Source of the DNA: Alphaproteobacteria bacterium
Lineage (GTDB): Bacteria > Pseudomonadota > Alphaproteobacteria > Caulobacterales > Caulobacteraceae
Reading direction: 5' to 3'
DNA length: 64,000 nucleotides
Assembly (NCBI GenBank): GCA_018821435.1
Contig: JAHJME010000044.1
Span: 44,171 to 108,170 of the forward strand
The position numbers and the translations under genes are program-made. The first letter of the stretch is position 1; the number at the start of each line of letters is the position of its first letter. Shown here piece after piece: positions 24,617 through 33,296 of the stretch. The notes beneath the pieces are model-generated. The model worked only from the letters and a program-made list of their open reading frames with translations. It was not told the DNA's origin and searched no databases.

Positions 24617-24641
24617 AACCCCCGCGGACGGTCGCCGTTCC
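24617..24641 (-). promoter_or_regulatory. Candidate SigT (EcfG) promoter for the CBS-domain gene
   Basis: On the minus strand: GGAAC, 16 bases, GGTT. The -35 box is exact and the -10 keeps the GTT core. Position relative to the gene start (37 bases) is right for a short leader with the GAAGGAG site. Confidence 0.5.
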
Positions 24642-24697
24642 CGAAGCGACGCCATAAAGCGATGCTTCAGGATTGCTTCAATATTGAACAATAAAGC

Positions 24698-25402
<705 letters not shown>

Positions 25403-25471
25403 GCGCGCTTGCCTTCACCTTGCGTGCGAATGCTAGGTCCGATTCGTGAGCCCTAGGTCAATGGAACAGCC

Positions 25472-26137
25472 ATGAACGTCTCGGACGCGATCGCCCACCG
25501 CATCTCCATCCGCGCCTTCACCGACCAGCCCGTGCCGGGCGCCCTTGTGGCCGACATCCTGGACAAGGCCGCCCGCGCGCCGTCCGGCGGCAACCTCCAG
25601 CCCTGGCGGGTCTATGCCCTGGCCGGCGCGCCCCTGGCGGCGTTCAAGGCCGAGGTGGCGAAGAACCCGATGGGCGAGACGCCGGAGTACGACGTCTATC
25701 CCCCCAGCCTCTGGGATCCCTTCCGCACCCGGCGCTTCGAGAACGGCGAGCAGCTTTACGCCGCCGTCAGCGTGCCGCGCGAAGACAAGGCCAGCCGCCT
25801 GCGCTGGCTGGCCCGCAACGCCGAGTTCTTCGGCGCGCCGGTCGGCCTGTTCTTCTGCCTGGACCGCAAGCTGGGGCCGCCGCAGTGGGCCGACCTGGGC
25901 ATGTACATGCAGAGCGTGATGCTGCTGGCCGTGGAGGCGGGGCTGGACACCTGCGCGCAGGAATTCTGGGCGCGCTACCCGCAGACCGTGGGGCAGGCCC
26001 TCGATCTGCCCGAGGACCACATGATCTTTTCCGGGATGGCGCTGGGCTACCGCGACCCCGACCACGCCATCAACGCCTGGCGCTCGACCCGCGACCCCGC
26101 CGATGTCTGGCGCCAGCTGAAGGGCTTCGAAGCTTGA
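25472..26137 (+). CDS. Nitroreductase family protein
   Basis: 221-aa FMN-dependent oxidoreductase. The N-terminal HRISIRAFTDQPV and RAPSGGNLQPWRVYAL motifs bind FMN phosphate and the ring; the C-terminal MALGYRDPDHAINAWRSTRD completes the fold. The family reduces nitro compounds, quinones or enones with NAD(P)H; the physiological substrate is unknown. Its TGA overlaps the TTG start of the downstream YhhN-type gene, so they form an operon. Confidence 0.93.
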   Translation: MNVSDAIAHRISIRAFTDQPVPGALVADILDKAARAPSGGNLQPWRVYALAGAPLAAFKAEVAKNPMGETPEYDVYPPSLWDPFRTRRFENGEQLYAAVSVPREDKASRLRWLARNAEFFGAPVGLFFCLDRKLGPPQWADLGMYMQSVMLLAVEAGLDTCAQEFWARYPQTVGQALDLPEDHMIFSGMALGYRDPDHAINAWRSTRDPADVWRQLKGFEA

Positions 26138-26805
26138 GCCGGATCGTCCTATACGCCGCGATCTTCGCCGGGGTCAGCTACATCGGCAGCTGGTTCCTGG
26201 ACCTATCGCCGGCGCTCTCGATCACCTGGAAGGGCGCGGGAATCAGCCTGCTGGCCGTCTATGCCGGCCTCAACGCCAGGAGCTTCGACGGCTGGCTGCT
26301 CGCGGTCGTGATGGCGTTCGGCGCCCTGGGCGACGTCCTGCTCGGCACCCACGGCTTGGTCGTCGGCGCCCTGGCGTTCCTCGTCGGTCACCTCACCGCC
26401 ATCTGGCTCTATTTGAAGAATCGCCGCGCCGTGTTGACGGCCGGCGACTGGGCCGTGGCCGGCGCCCTTGTGGCGAGCATCGTCATTGTCGCCTACCTGC
26501 TGCCGCCCGATCGGGCAGGCGCCGGCGCCATCGCGCTCTACGCGTCCGGCCTGGCGGTCATGACCGGCGCCGCCTTCCTCAGCCGTTTCCCCCGCGCCCG
26601 GGTCTTCGCCGGGGCGGCGATGTTCGCCGTCTCGGACCTGCTGATCTTCCTGCGCACGGGGCGCCCGGCGCTGGACACCTTCCCCATGGGTCTCGGCGTC
26701 TGGGGCCTCTATTTCGGCGGCCAGATCCTGATCGCGCTGGGCGTGGTGCGGACGCTGCGGGGGTCGGCGACGGCGGCCGAGCCTGACGCCGTTCAGGTTT
26801 CGTAG
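26134..26805 (+). CDS. YhhN/TMEM86 family membrane protein (lysoplasmalogenase-like)
   Basis: 223 aa with about eight TM helices. GALGDVLLG and the later AVSDLLIFLR contribute the conserved acidic residues of the YhhN family, some members of which hydrolyse the vinyl ether bond of lysoplasmalogens. The physiological substrate in a bacterium such as this is unclear. Translation starts at a TTG that overlaps the nitroreductase stop (TTGA); no ATG is available in the proper place. Confidence 0.82.
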   Translation: MSRIVLYAAIFAGVSYIGSWFLDLSPALSITWKGAGISLLAVYAGLNARSFDGWLLAVVMAFGALGDVLLGTHGLVVGALAFLVGHLTAIWLYLKNRRAVLTAGDWAVAGALVASIVIVAYLLPPDRAGAGAIALYASGLAVMTGAAFLSRFPRARVFAGAAMFAVSDLLIFLRTGRPALDTFPMGLGVWGLYFGGQILIALGVVRTLRGSATAAEPDAVQVS

Positions 26806-26857
26806 ACCATACGGCTTCACGCCGCCTTCAGCGGGGGTCGCCTAGGGTGGCAGTCCC

Positions 26858-27316
26858 ATGCCGCTCACACCCCACAAGCTGATCAGGATGCTACGCGCCG
26901 GCGCCGTGATCGCCGGCGTGGCGGCGGTGTTCGCGCTGACGGGGCCGTTCAAGTACGACGACCTGAACCTGCCGTTCCCCGACACGGTCGCCCACGCGAT
27001 GCTGTTCTATGGCCTTACGCTGGCGGCGACCGGCGCCCTGCCCCGGTCGCGAGCGTTCGAGATCGCCGTCGCCTTCGTGGGCCTGGGCGCCGCGAGCGAG
27101 GTCACCCAGGCGCTGGTGGGGCGCGAAATGTCCTTCCACGACTTCTTCGGCGACACCGCCGGCGTGGCGCTGGCCTATGCCCCGGTGGCGATCGGCCGAC
27201 TGCGCGAGCTGGCTCGCACCCACCCGAACGTCACCTTCGCCGAGCTTCACCGCCAGGATCGCCGCCACGGCCGTCCGATCCGTGCGCCCGCGCTGACGCT
27301 CGAGACCATCGCCTAG
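26858..27316 (+). CDS. VanZ-like family membrane protein
   Basis: 152 aa with four hydrophobic segments and the VanZ pattern: DTVAHAMLFYGLTLAA, then ASEVTQALVGREMSFHDFFGDTAGVALAY. VanZ proteins alter glycopeptide tolerance in some bacteria by an unclear mechanism; no van cluster is present and this is best viewed as a chromosomal family member. The C-terminal 40 residues are hydrophilic and basic. The stop overlaps the convergent gene. Confidence 0.8.
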   Translation: MPLTPHKLIRMLRAGAVIAGVAAVFALTGPFKYDDLNLPFPDTVAHAMLFYGLTLAATGALPRSRAFEIAVAFVGLGAASEVTQALVGREMSFHDFFGDTAGVALAYAPVAIGRLRELARTHPNVTFAELHRQDRRHGRPIRAPALTLETIA

Positions 27317-28074
27317 AGGCCGAGGAAGGCCCGGAAGCTGCTCAGCGGCGCCTCGGTCTTCAGGACGCGATTTGGAAACGCCAGCCAGGGCGCGTCCGGA
27401 TCCAGCCGCTCCAGGTTTGAGATCAGGGTGTCGCGCACCTGCGGCCGGATCCGCTCGTGGCTATCGATGAGCTGGCCCCAGCTGGATGTGCCGTTCAGGT
27501 TCAGCGGCCCGAGCGCGATGGTCCGCGACGCGCCGTAGTCCGGCGGGAACAGGCGGCGGTAGGCGTCCAGGTTGTACAGCCACGACTTGCCCCGGATGCA
27601 GGTCGCCTCGGGGTGGGCCGTATCGAGGTGACGGACCAGCGCCGCCAGTTCCTCACGCCTTCGCCCCATCTTCGCCGCCGCCAACGGACCACCCTGGGCG
27701 TCCGTATCGAGATTGTAGAAATGCAGCCGCACGCCCCCGTCTTCGCCGGGCGTCTCACAGGCGAAGCAACCGAACCCTGTCTGGCCTCGTATCGGCGGCC
27801 GCTCGGGCGGATTGGCGGCGCAGGTGGCCTGGGACAGGGCGACCTGGGCGGCGGCGTCGGGCGCGGCTTCCAGGGCTCGCGCGTAGGCCAGCCACGCTAT
27901 CGACGGCGGGCCATCAGGAACGCCGAAGCCCAGCCGCCGGTAGAAGTTCGTGAACCGGACGGCCGTCTCTCCGAGCGGCCGGCCGGTCAGCACGGTCATC
28001 CGCCGGGCCAGGCGAAGCTGGACCTCGAAATAGGGGCCGAGGCGTTCGGCGCGGTCCGCGTGGTCGTCGGGCAT
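27313..28074 (-). CDS. Conserved-looking hypothetical protein, 253 aa
   Basis: A soluble protein without signal peptide or TM segment. Notable parts are a helical N-terminal third (YFEVQLRLARRMTVLTGRPL), a cysteine cluster (QTGFGCFACETPGED), and a C-terminal half with RGKSWLYNLDAYRRLFPPDY and SSWGQLIDSHERIRP. Histidine and tryptophan placement suggests an enzyme-like fold but I recognise no family. Codon use is like the neighbours. It stands between the VanZ-like gene (convergent, overlapping stops) and the divergent hydrolase. Confidence 0.75.
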   Translation of the reverse strand: MPDDHADRAERLGPYFEVQLRLARRMTVLTGRPLGETAVRFTNFYRRLGFGVPDGPPSIAWLAYARALEAAPDAAAQVALSQATCAANPPERPPIRGQTGFGCFACETPGEDGGVRLHFYNLDTDAQGGPLAAAKMGRRREELAALVRHLDTAHPEATCIRGKSWLYNLDAYRRLFPPDYGASRTIALGPLNLNGTSSWGQLIDSHERIRPQVRDTLISNLERLDPDAPWLAFPNRVLKTEAPLSSFRAFLGL

Positions 28075-28166
28075 GCCATGGCTCTAGCGCGCTCCGAAAT
28101 AACGCCGCAACATTCGGACCGGCGCTTACGCGTCCAGACGACAGAAAAGAGCGGGAGACTCCCACC

Positions 28167-29027
28167 ATGTGCGACGACGATATCCACGTAGGCCTCATCT
28201 ACGACCCCACCGTGTCGCGCCGGACGTTCGGCCTGATCTCGATGGCCGCCGCCGGCGGGATCGCCACCGGCGCGCAAGCCGCCGACGTGGTCGAGAAGGA
28301 CGTGGAGGTGAAGACCCCCGACGGCCTGGCCGACGCCGCGCTCTTCCATCCAGCCGGCAAGGGGACCTGGCCCGCCGTCCTGATCTGGACCGACATCGCC
28401 GGGCTGCGGCCCGCGTTCCGCGAGATGGGTCGGCGGCTGGCCGCCCAGGGCCACGTCGTGCTGGTCCCCAACCCGTTCTATCGTTCGATCAAGGGCGTGG
28501 TCGCGACACCCGGCTTCGACTTCGCCAAGCCTGAGGACCGGGCCAAGGTGATGGGCTATCGCGCCGCCATGACCAACGACGGGGTCGACAAGGACGCCGT
28601 GGCCTATCTGGCGTTCCTCGACGCTCAGCCGCAAACCGACAAGAAGAAGAAGGTCGGCGTCCAGGGCTATTGCATGGGCGGCCCGCTGTCGTTCCGCACC
28701 GCGGCGGCGGTCTCGAATCGCATCGGCGCGGTGGGCTCGTTCCACGGCGGCGGCCTGACCACCGACAAGCCGGACAGTCCGCACCTGCTCATCCCGAAGA
28801 CCAACGCGGCCTACCTCTGCGCCGTCGCCAAGAACGACGACGAGAAGCAGCCGGACTCCAAGGACATCCTGAAGGCGGCCTTCGCGGCGGCCAAGAAGAC
28901 GGCCACCGTCGAGGTCTATCCCGCCGCCCACGGCTGGTGCGTCAAAGGCAGCCAAGTCTACGACGAGGCCGCCGCGGAGAAGGCCTGGGCCGAACTGACC
29001 GCGCTCTACAAGAAGAGCCTGGTCTAG
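28167..29027 (+). CDS. Dienelactone hydrolase family protein, exported
   Basis: 286-aa alpha/beta hydrolase. A twin-arginine-like signal (SRRTFGLISMAAAGG) implies export in folded form. The nucleophile is a cysteine in the elbow GYCMGG, as in dienelactone hydrolase; the acid is probably in KNDDEKQPD and the histidine in PAAHGW. WTDIAGLRPAFREMGRRLA is the usual oxyanion region. The substrate is unknown. GGGAG precedes the ATG, and the gene is divergent from the hypothetical gene before it. Confidence 0.9.
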   Translation: MCDDDIHVGLIYDPTVSRRTFGLISMAAAGGIATGAQAADVVEKDVEVKTPDGLADAALFHPAGKGTWPAVLIWTDIAGLRPAFREMGRRLAAQGHVVLVPNPFYRSIKGVVATPGFDFAKPEDRAKVMGYRAAMTNDGVDKDAVAYLAFLDAQPQTDKKKKVGVQGYCMGGPLSFRTAAAVSNRIGAVGSFHGGGLTTDKPDSPHLLIPKTNAAYLCAVAKNDDEKQPDSKDILKAAFAAAKKTATVEVYPAAHGWCVKGSQVYDEAAAEKAWAELTALYKKSLV

Positions 29028-29031
29028 CTGT

Positions 29032-30405
29032 CTATTTGGACGCGGCGGCGACCCCGCCGCGCTCGAACGTTCCTGCCGGCCCCGGGAACACCACCGGGCT
29101 CTCGTAGCCGTCGGCGCTCAGCGCGCTGACGCCGAAGAACCAGTCGTCGATGTTGACGCCCGTGAGCTTGGTCTCGCCGCCGGTCGTTCCGGCCACGCGG
29201 GAATAGCGCCACTGCGGCTCAGTCGTGCCGCGCCACCAGACGCGGTAGCCCGCCGCGTCGGACGCGGGCGTCCATTTCACCGTGGTGTCTGCGCTGACCG
29301 CGCCAGCAATCTGCACGCCGGTCGGCGGAGCCGGAGCCATCGCCAGCGCGGCCATGGTCACGACGTTCAGCCGGGTTACCTGGGCCAGGTAGGCGAAGTC
29401 GACGCCCTCGACCGTGTCGCCGAACTTGATCCCCTTCTCGGTGCGCAGGTCCTGGTGCTGCCGGGTGTAGTTCTCCACCGCCTCTGTCACCCGCACGGCC
29501 GGGAAGCCGGCCTTCAGCATCTCCACCTGATCGCCACCCCGGCTGAAGCGGTCGGTGCGATAGACCATCACCACGTCGAAGTTGCTGAGATAGCGGTCGG
29601 CCATGCCGTCCATGAACCGGGCCAGGTTGCGCGAGGGGCTGTCCACTTCGCCGCCGTTGTAGCGGCGTCGGTTCGCCTCCTCCGCCGTCTCGGTGGTGCG
29701 GGTGCCTTCCGAGAAGATGCGGACGTGGGTGTTGTCGCGCGCGCCGCCGATGCCCTCGGTGTTGCCGACGATGTCGTTGTTGAGGTTGGCCTCGACGTTC
29801 CAGCCTTGGGCCACGGCGTATTCCGCCAGCACCTTGCCGCCCAGCAGCCCCTGCTCCTCGCCGGCCAGCGCCGCGAACACCAGCGTCGCGGGATACTGGT
29901 GCTTGCACAGCACCTTCGCCGCCTCGATCACCGCCGCCGTGCCCGACCCGTCGTCGTTGGCGCCCGGCGCATCGGAGGTGAAGTTCTTCGCGTCGGTGAC
30001 GCGGCTGTCGTAGTGGCCGGAGATCACGATGACGCGGTTCGGATCCGTCGTGCCGGGCAAGATGCCGAGGATGTCCATCACCTCGGTCGGGCCGGCCAAG
30101 CGCTCGGCGGTCATCACCTTGGACGGCGTCGCGACCTTCAGCCGACCGCCGCAGTCCTTGGAGGCGGCCTCGAACTCAGACGCGATCCAGCGCCGCGCGG
30201 CGCCGATGCCGCGCTTGTCGGACTTGGTGTCGGAACCCGTGTGGCGGGTGCCGAACGACACCAGCTTCTCGATCACGGCCTTCTGGCGGTCCGCCGAGAC
30301 CTGCGCCGCCAAGTCCTTCAGTAGCGGCTGATCACCCCCGAGCGGTTGAGCCTGGGCGGTGGTGGCGAGGGAGAGGGCGGCGAGAAGTGGAATGTCGATG
30401 CGCAT
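29032..30405 (-). CDS. M28 family zinc aminopeptidase with C-terminal fibronectin-like domain
   Basis: 457 aa, secreted (signal residues ~1-19 ending AQAQ). The two-zinc site of M28 is complete: His/Asp in SGHYDSR, Asp in PGANDDGSG, Glu pair in AGEEQGLLG, Asp in NLNNDIVGN, and a His in TRQHQDLR. Residues ~365-445 form a fibronectin type III-like domain (PTGVQIAG to WFFGVSALSADGYES). It would remove N-terminal residues from peptides in the periplasm or outside. It is convergent with the dienelactone hydrolase, with four bases between the stops. Confidence 0.92.
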   Translation of the reverse strand: MRIDIPLLAALSLATTAQAQPLGGDQPLLKDLAAQVSADRQKAVIEKLVSFGTRHTGSDTKSDKRGIGAARRWIASEFEAASKDCGGRLKVATPSKVMTAERLAGPTEVMDILGILPGTTDPNRVIVISGHYDSRVTDAKNFTSDAPGANDDGSGTAAVIEAAKVLCKHQYPATLVFAALAGEEQGLLGGKVLAEYAVAQGWNVEANLNNDIVGNTEGIGGARDNTHVRIFSEGTRTTETAEEANRRRYNGGEVDSPSRNLARFMDGMADRYLSNFDVVMVYRTDRFSRGGDQVEMLKAGFPAVRVTEAVENYTRQHQDLRTEKGIKFGDTVEGVDFAYLAQVTRLNVVTMAALAMAPAPPTGVQIAGAVSADTTVKWTPASDAAGYRVWWRGTTEPQWRYSRVAGTTGGETKLTGVNIDDWFFGVSALSADGYESPVVFPGPAGTFERGGVAAASK

Positions 30406-30427
30406 GGCGCGGGACCATACCCAAAGC

Positions 30428-31153
30428 TCAGCCCGGCGAAAGGCTGTGCTTCAGCAGCGCGTCGTAGTGCGGGCGTGCGGCGTCGGCGATGCGGCGCAGG
30501 TGGTCGTCCAGCACGGGCGCCGCCTTTTCTCGCGGCGCCTCGAACCCCGTGGAGCGCTCGACGGCGTCGTACCAAGCCGGCGCCCAGACGCCGTCCGAGT
30601 CGCGGCGGCCCGCCGGCCACTCCAGCATTGCCTCGTCGAACGAAATGCCCAAGGCCGTACAGAGCGCTGACAGCATCCCGCGCGGATCGGCCAATACATC
30701 GGCCCCGCGCACCACCGGCGGCGCGCGGCCCAGCCGGTCGGCCTCGCGGTCGAACAGTTCGCGCTGCTGGACGAAGCCGATGTCGTCCAGCGTGACCTCG
30801 GCGCGTTTTACCGTGTAGGACGCCAGCACCTCGGTCGGATCGCGGATCAGGAACGCATTGGCCCGACCCGCCGCCCAGTCGAGGCCGACGCCCGGCAGCA
30901 TGTGGTGGGTCATGTGCTTTTCGTAGACCACCGGGCCACCCAGCCCGTCGAGGGCGGCGACCACCGCGCGCCAGTCCTGCGGCTGGGCGGCCAGCACTTC
31001 GTCGCGCATGGGATGGTCCAGGCCGGTCTGCGCTAGGTAGGCCGCGTAGAACGGCTCATCGACCACCGTACAGTCCGCGCGATTCTCGAACGACCGCATC
31101 ATCGCCGTGGAGACGTTGCGCGGCCCCGACCACATGGCGATCCGGATCGTCAC
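30428..31153 (-). CDS. Sulfotransferase-like P-loop protein
   Basis: 241 aa. WSGPRNVSTAMMRSFENR at residues ~8-25 resembles the 5-prime phosphosulfate-binding loop of PAPS sulfotransferases, and FLIRDPTEVLASY the 3-prime phosphate motif; YEKHMTHHMLP is also typical of this branch. Sulfate acceptor unknown. The GTG start overlaps the stop of the class IV aminotransferase-like gene (GTGA), so both are co-translated. This pairing recurs as an operon and suggests action on a shared amino-group-bearing molecule (inference). Confidence 0.78.
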   Translation of the reverse strand: MTIRIAMWSGPRNVSTAMMRSFENRADCTVVDEPFYAAYLAQTGLDHPMRDEVLAAQPQDWRAVVAALDGLGGPVVYEKHMTHHMLPGVGLDWAAGRANAFLIRDPTEVLASYTVKRAEVTLDDIGFVQQRELFDREADRLGRAPPVVRGADVLADPRGMLSALCTALGISFDEAMLEWPAGRRDSDGVWAPAWYDAVERSTGFEAPREKAAPVLDDHLRRIADAARPHYDALLKHSLSPG

Positions 31154-32061
31154 GCGCCGGCGTCCTCGTCCTTGAGCGCCTCGTAGGCGGCGCGCAGCCG
31201 CTGGGTCATGGGACCCGGCAGCGCCTCGGGCAGGCGGTGGCCGTCCAGGCTGCTCACGGGGGTCAGGCCGCCGAAGGTGCCGGTGACGAACGCCTCGTCC
31301 GCCTCTGCCACGTCGCCCAAGTCGAAGTCGCCCAGGGTGATCGGGATGTCGTGCCGGCGGCACAGCGCGATGACATTGGCCCGCGTCACGCCGTTGAAGC
31401 AGTAGTCGCCGGTCGAGGTCATCACCCGGCCGTCCTTCACCCAGAAGAAGTTGGTGGCGTTGCAGCTGGAGACGAACCCGTTCGGGTCCAGCATCAACGC
31501 CTCGTCGCCGCCCTTCTCGATGGCGTCCAGCAGGGCGCGGATCAGGGCCAGCCGGCTGTGCGAGTTCAGCCGCATGTCGAACATCTCGGCCGGCGTGCAG
31601 AGGATCGACGAGGTCGCCAGCGCCAGACCCTGAGTGACGATGGCCGGCGACGGCTCCTTGTATTCGGCGGTGATGACGATGGTGGGCTTGCCCAGCCAGT
31701 TGCGGGGGTCCTGGTTGACCGCCTTCTTCTCGCCGCGCGTCACCATCAGACGCAGGTGCGCGCCGTCCTCCATGCCGTTGGCGGCGCAGGTGCGCTTGAT
31801 CTCGGCGGTCAGCTCGGCGGGCGTCATGCCGATGTCGAGGGCGATGGACTTCAGGCCTTCGTACAGGCGTTCGATGTGCGTCTCGAGGAACAGCAGGCGG
31901 CCCTTGTGCAGCCGCAGGCCCTCCCACACCCCGTCGCCCAGCACGAAGCCTGCGTCGAAGACCGAGACGCGGGCGTGCTCGCGCGGGACGAGTTCCCCGT
32001 TGAGATAGATGCGCAGGTCCGCGTTGCGCGGATCGGCGGCGAAGTCCTGACTTCCAGCCAT
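31150..32061 (-). CDS. Class IV aminotransferase (BCAT/D-amino acid transaminase fold) apparently lacking the PLP lysine
   Basis: 303 aa, full length for the family. ISLNGELV-type start (IYLNGELVPREHARVSVFD), GFVLGDGVWEGLR, and the phosphate-binding C-terminal part (NATNFFWVKDG, FNGVTRANVIAL, FVTGTFGGLTPV) are all present. In the helix that should hold the PLP lysine (family pattern LKSLNRL) this protein reads MRLNSHSRLALIRALLD; there is no lysine between KEPSP and EKGGDEA. It may be a pseudoenzyme or use a different chemistry. No ribosome-binding site is clear. It is translationally coupled to the sulfotransferase-like gene. Confidence 0.85.
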   Translation of the reverse strand: MAGSQDFAADPRNADLRIYLNGELVPREHARVSVFDAGFVLGDGVWEGLRLHKGRLLFLETHIERLYEGLKSIALDIGMTPAELTAEIKRTCAANGMEDGAHLRLMVTRGEKKAVNQDPRNWLGKPTIVITAEYKEPSPAIVTQGLALATSSILCTPAEMFDMRLNSHSRLALIRALLDAIEKGGDEALMLDPNGFVSSCNATNFFWVKDGRVMTSTGDYCFNGVTRANVIALCRRHDIPITLGDFDLGDVAEADEAFVTGTFGGLTPVSSLDGHRLPEALPGPMTQRLRAAYEALKDEDAGA

Positions 32062-32111
32062 GAGCCAACTAGTATTTGCAGCGAGCGAGCGACACCAGTG
32101 CGGAGACAGCG

Positions 32112-33296
32112 ATGATCGGCGGATCGACAGCGGCGCAGGAGCTCGCGGAGTTGAAGCCCTGGCCCAACCCGGCGCCGGCCATCTCGCGTGACGAACGCCT
32201 GGCCCGCATTGCCAAGGCGCAGGGGTTGATGACCACCGACGCCATGATCATCGGGGCGGGCGCCTCGCTGCGCTATTTCGCCGGCGTGGGCTGGAACGCC
32301 ACCGAGCGGCTGGTGGCCATGGTGCTGCCCAAGACGGGCGAGCCGGTGATGATCTGCCCGCGCTTCGAGGAAGGCTCGCTGGTCGCCTCCCTGGGCATCG
32401 CGGCGCCGTTGCGGCTCTGGGAGGAACACGAGAGTCCCTACGTGCTCACCGCTCAGGTGCTGGCGGAATGGGGCGCCAGGTCCCTCGCCATCGACCCCGC
32501 CCTCGACTTCGCCATGTTCGACGCCCTGCGGCTGGCCGCACCCGACGTCTCCATGCCCAACGCCGCGCCGGTCGTGGACGGCTGCCGGATGATCAAGTCG
32601 GCGGCCGAGCTGGCGTTGATGTCCCAGGCCAAGGCCATGACCCTGGAAGTCCACAAGCGCGCTGCCCGTATCCTGGCCCCCGGCGTGACCACTGGCGAGG
32701 TTCGCCGCTTCATCGATCAGGCGCACCGGGCGCTGGGCGCGGACGACGGCTCGTCGTTCTGCGCGGTGCAGTTCGGCCAGGCCTCGGCCTATCCGCACGG
32801 CCTGCCGGGCGAACAGCAGTTGGCCGACGATGAGCTGGTGCTGATCGACACCGGCTGCCGGGTCCAAGGGTACAACTCCGACATCACCCGCACCTATGTC
32901 TATGGCCAGGCCACCCAGGATCAGCTCCGGGTCTGGGACATCGAGAAGAAGGCCCAGGCCGCCGCCTTCGCCGCGGTGAAACCCGGCGTGGCCTGCGAGG
33001 AGATCGACGCCGTGGCGCGCCGCGTCCTGGCCGCCGAGGGCTTCAGCCCGGACTACGACCTGCCGGGCCTGCCGCACCGCACCGGCCACGGCATCGGCCT
33101 ATCGATCCACGAGGCGCCCTATCTCGTGCGTGGCGACAAGACCCCGCTCCAGCCCGGCATGTGCTTCTCGAACGAGCCGATGATCGTGATCGAGGGCGAG
33201 TTTGGCGTTCGCCTGGAGGACCACTTCCACGTCACCGAGACCGGCGCGGCCTGGTTCACCCCGCCGCAGCCCGCCATCGACAAGCCCGTCGCATGA
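32112..33296 (+). CDS. M24 family Xaa-Pro peptidase
   Basis: 394 aa with the creatinase-like N-terminal domain (FAGVGWNATERLVAMVL) and the pita-bread metallopeptidase domain: metal ligands in LVLIDTGCRVQGYNSDITRT (two Asp), HRTGHGIGLSIHEAP (His), SNEPMIVIEGEFG (Glu) and GVRLEDHFHVTETG (Glu). It should cleave Xaa-Pro bonds in peptides. The start at MIGGST follows a GGAG site; a longer frame of 12 codons is unsupported. Its TGA overlaps the moeA start (ATGA). Confidence 0.94.
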   Translation: MIGGSTAAQELAELKPWPNPAPAISRDERLARIAKAQGLMTTDAMIIGAGASLRYFAGVGWNATERLVAMVLPKTGEPVMICPRFEEGSLVASLGIAAPLRLWEEHESPYVLTAQVLAEWGARSLAIDPALDFAMFDALRLAAPDVSMPNAAPVVDGCRMIKSAAELALMSQAKAMTLEVHKRAARILAPGVTTGEVRRFIDQAHRALGADDGSSFCAVQFGQASAYPHGLPGEQQLADDELVLIDTGCRVQGYNSDITRTYVYGQATQDQLRVWDIEKKAQAAAFAAVKPGVACEEIDAVARRVLAAEGFSPDYDLPGLPHRTGHGIGLSIHEAPYLVRGDKTPLQPGMCFSNEPMIVIEGEFGVRLEDHFHVTETGAAWFTPPQPAIDKPVA

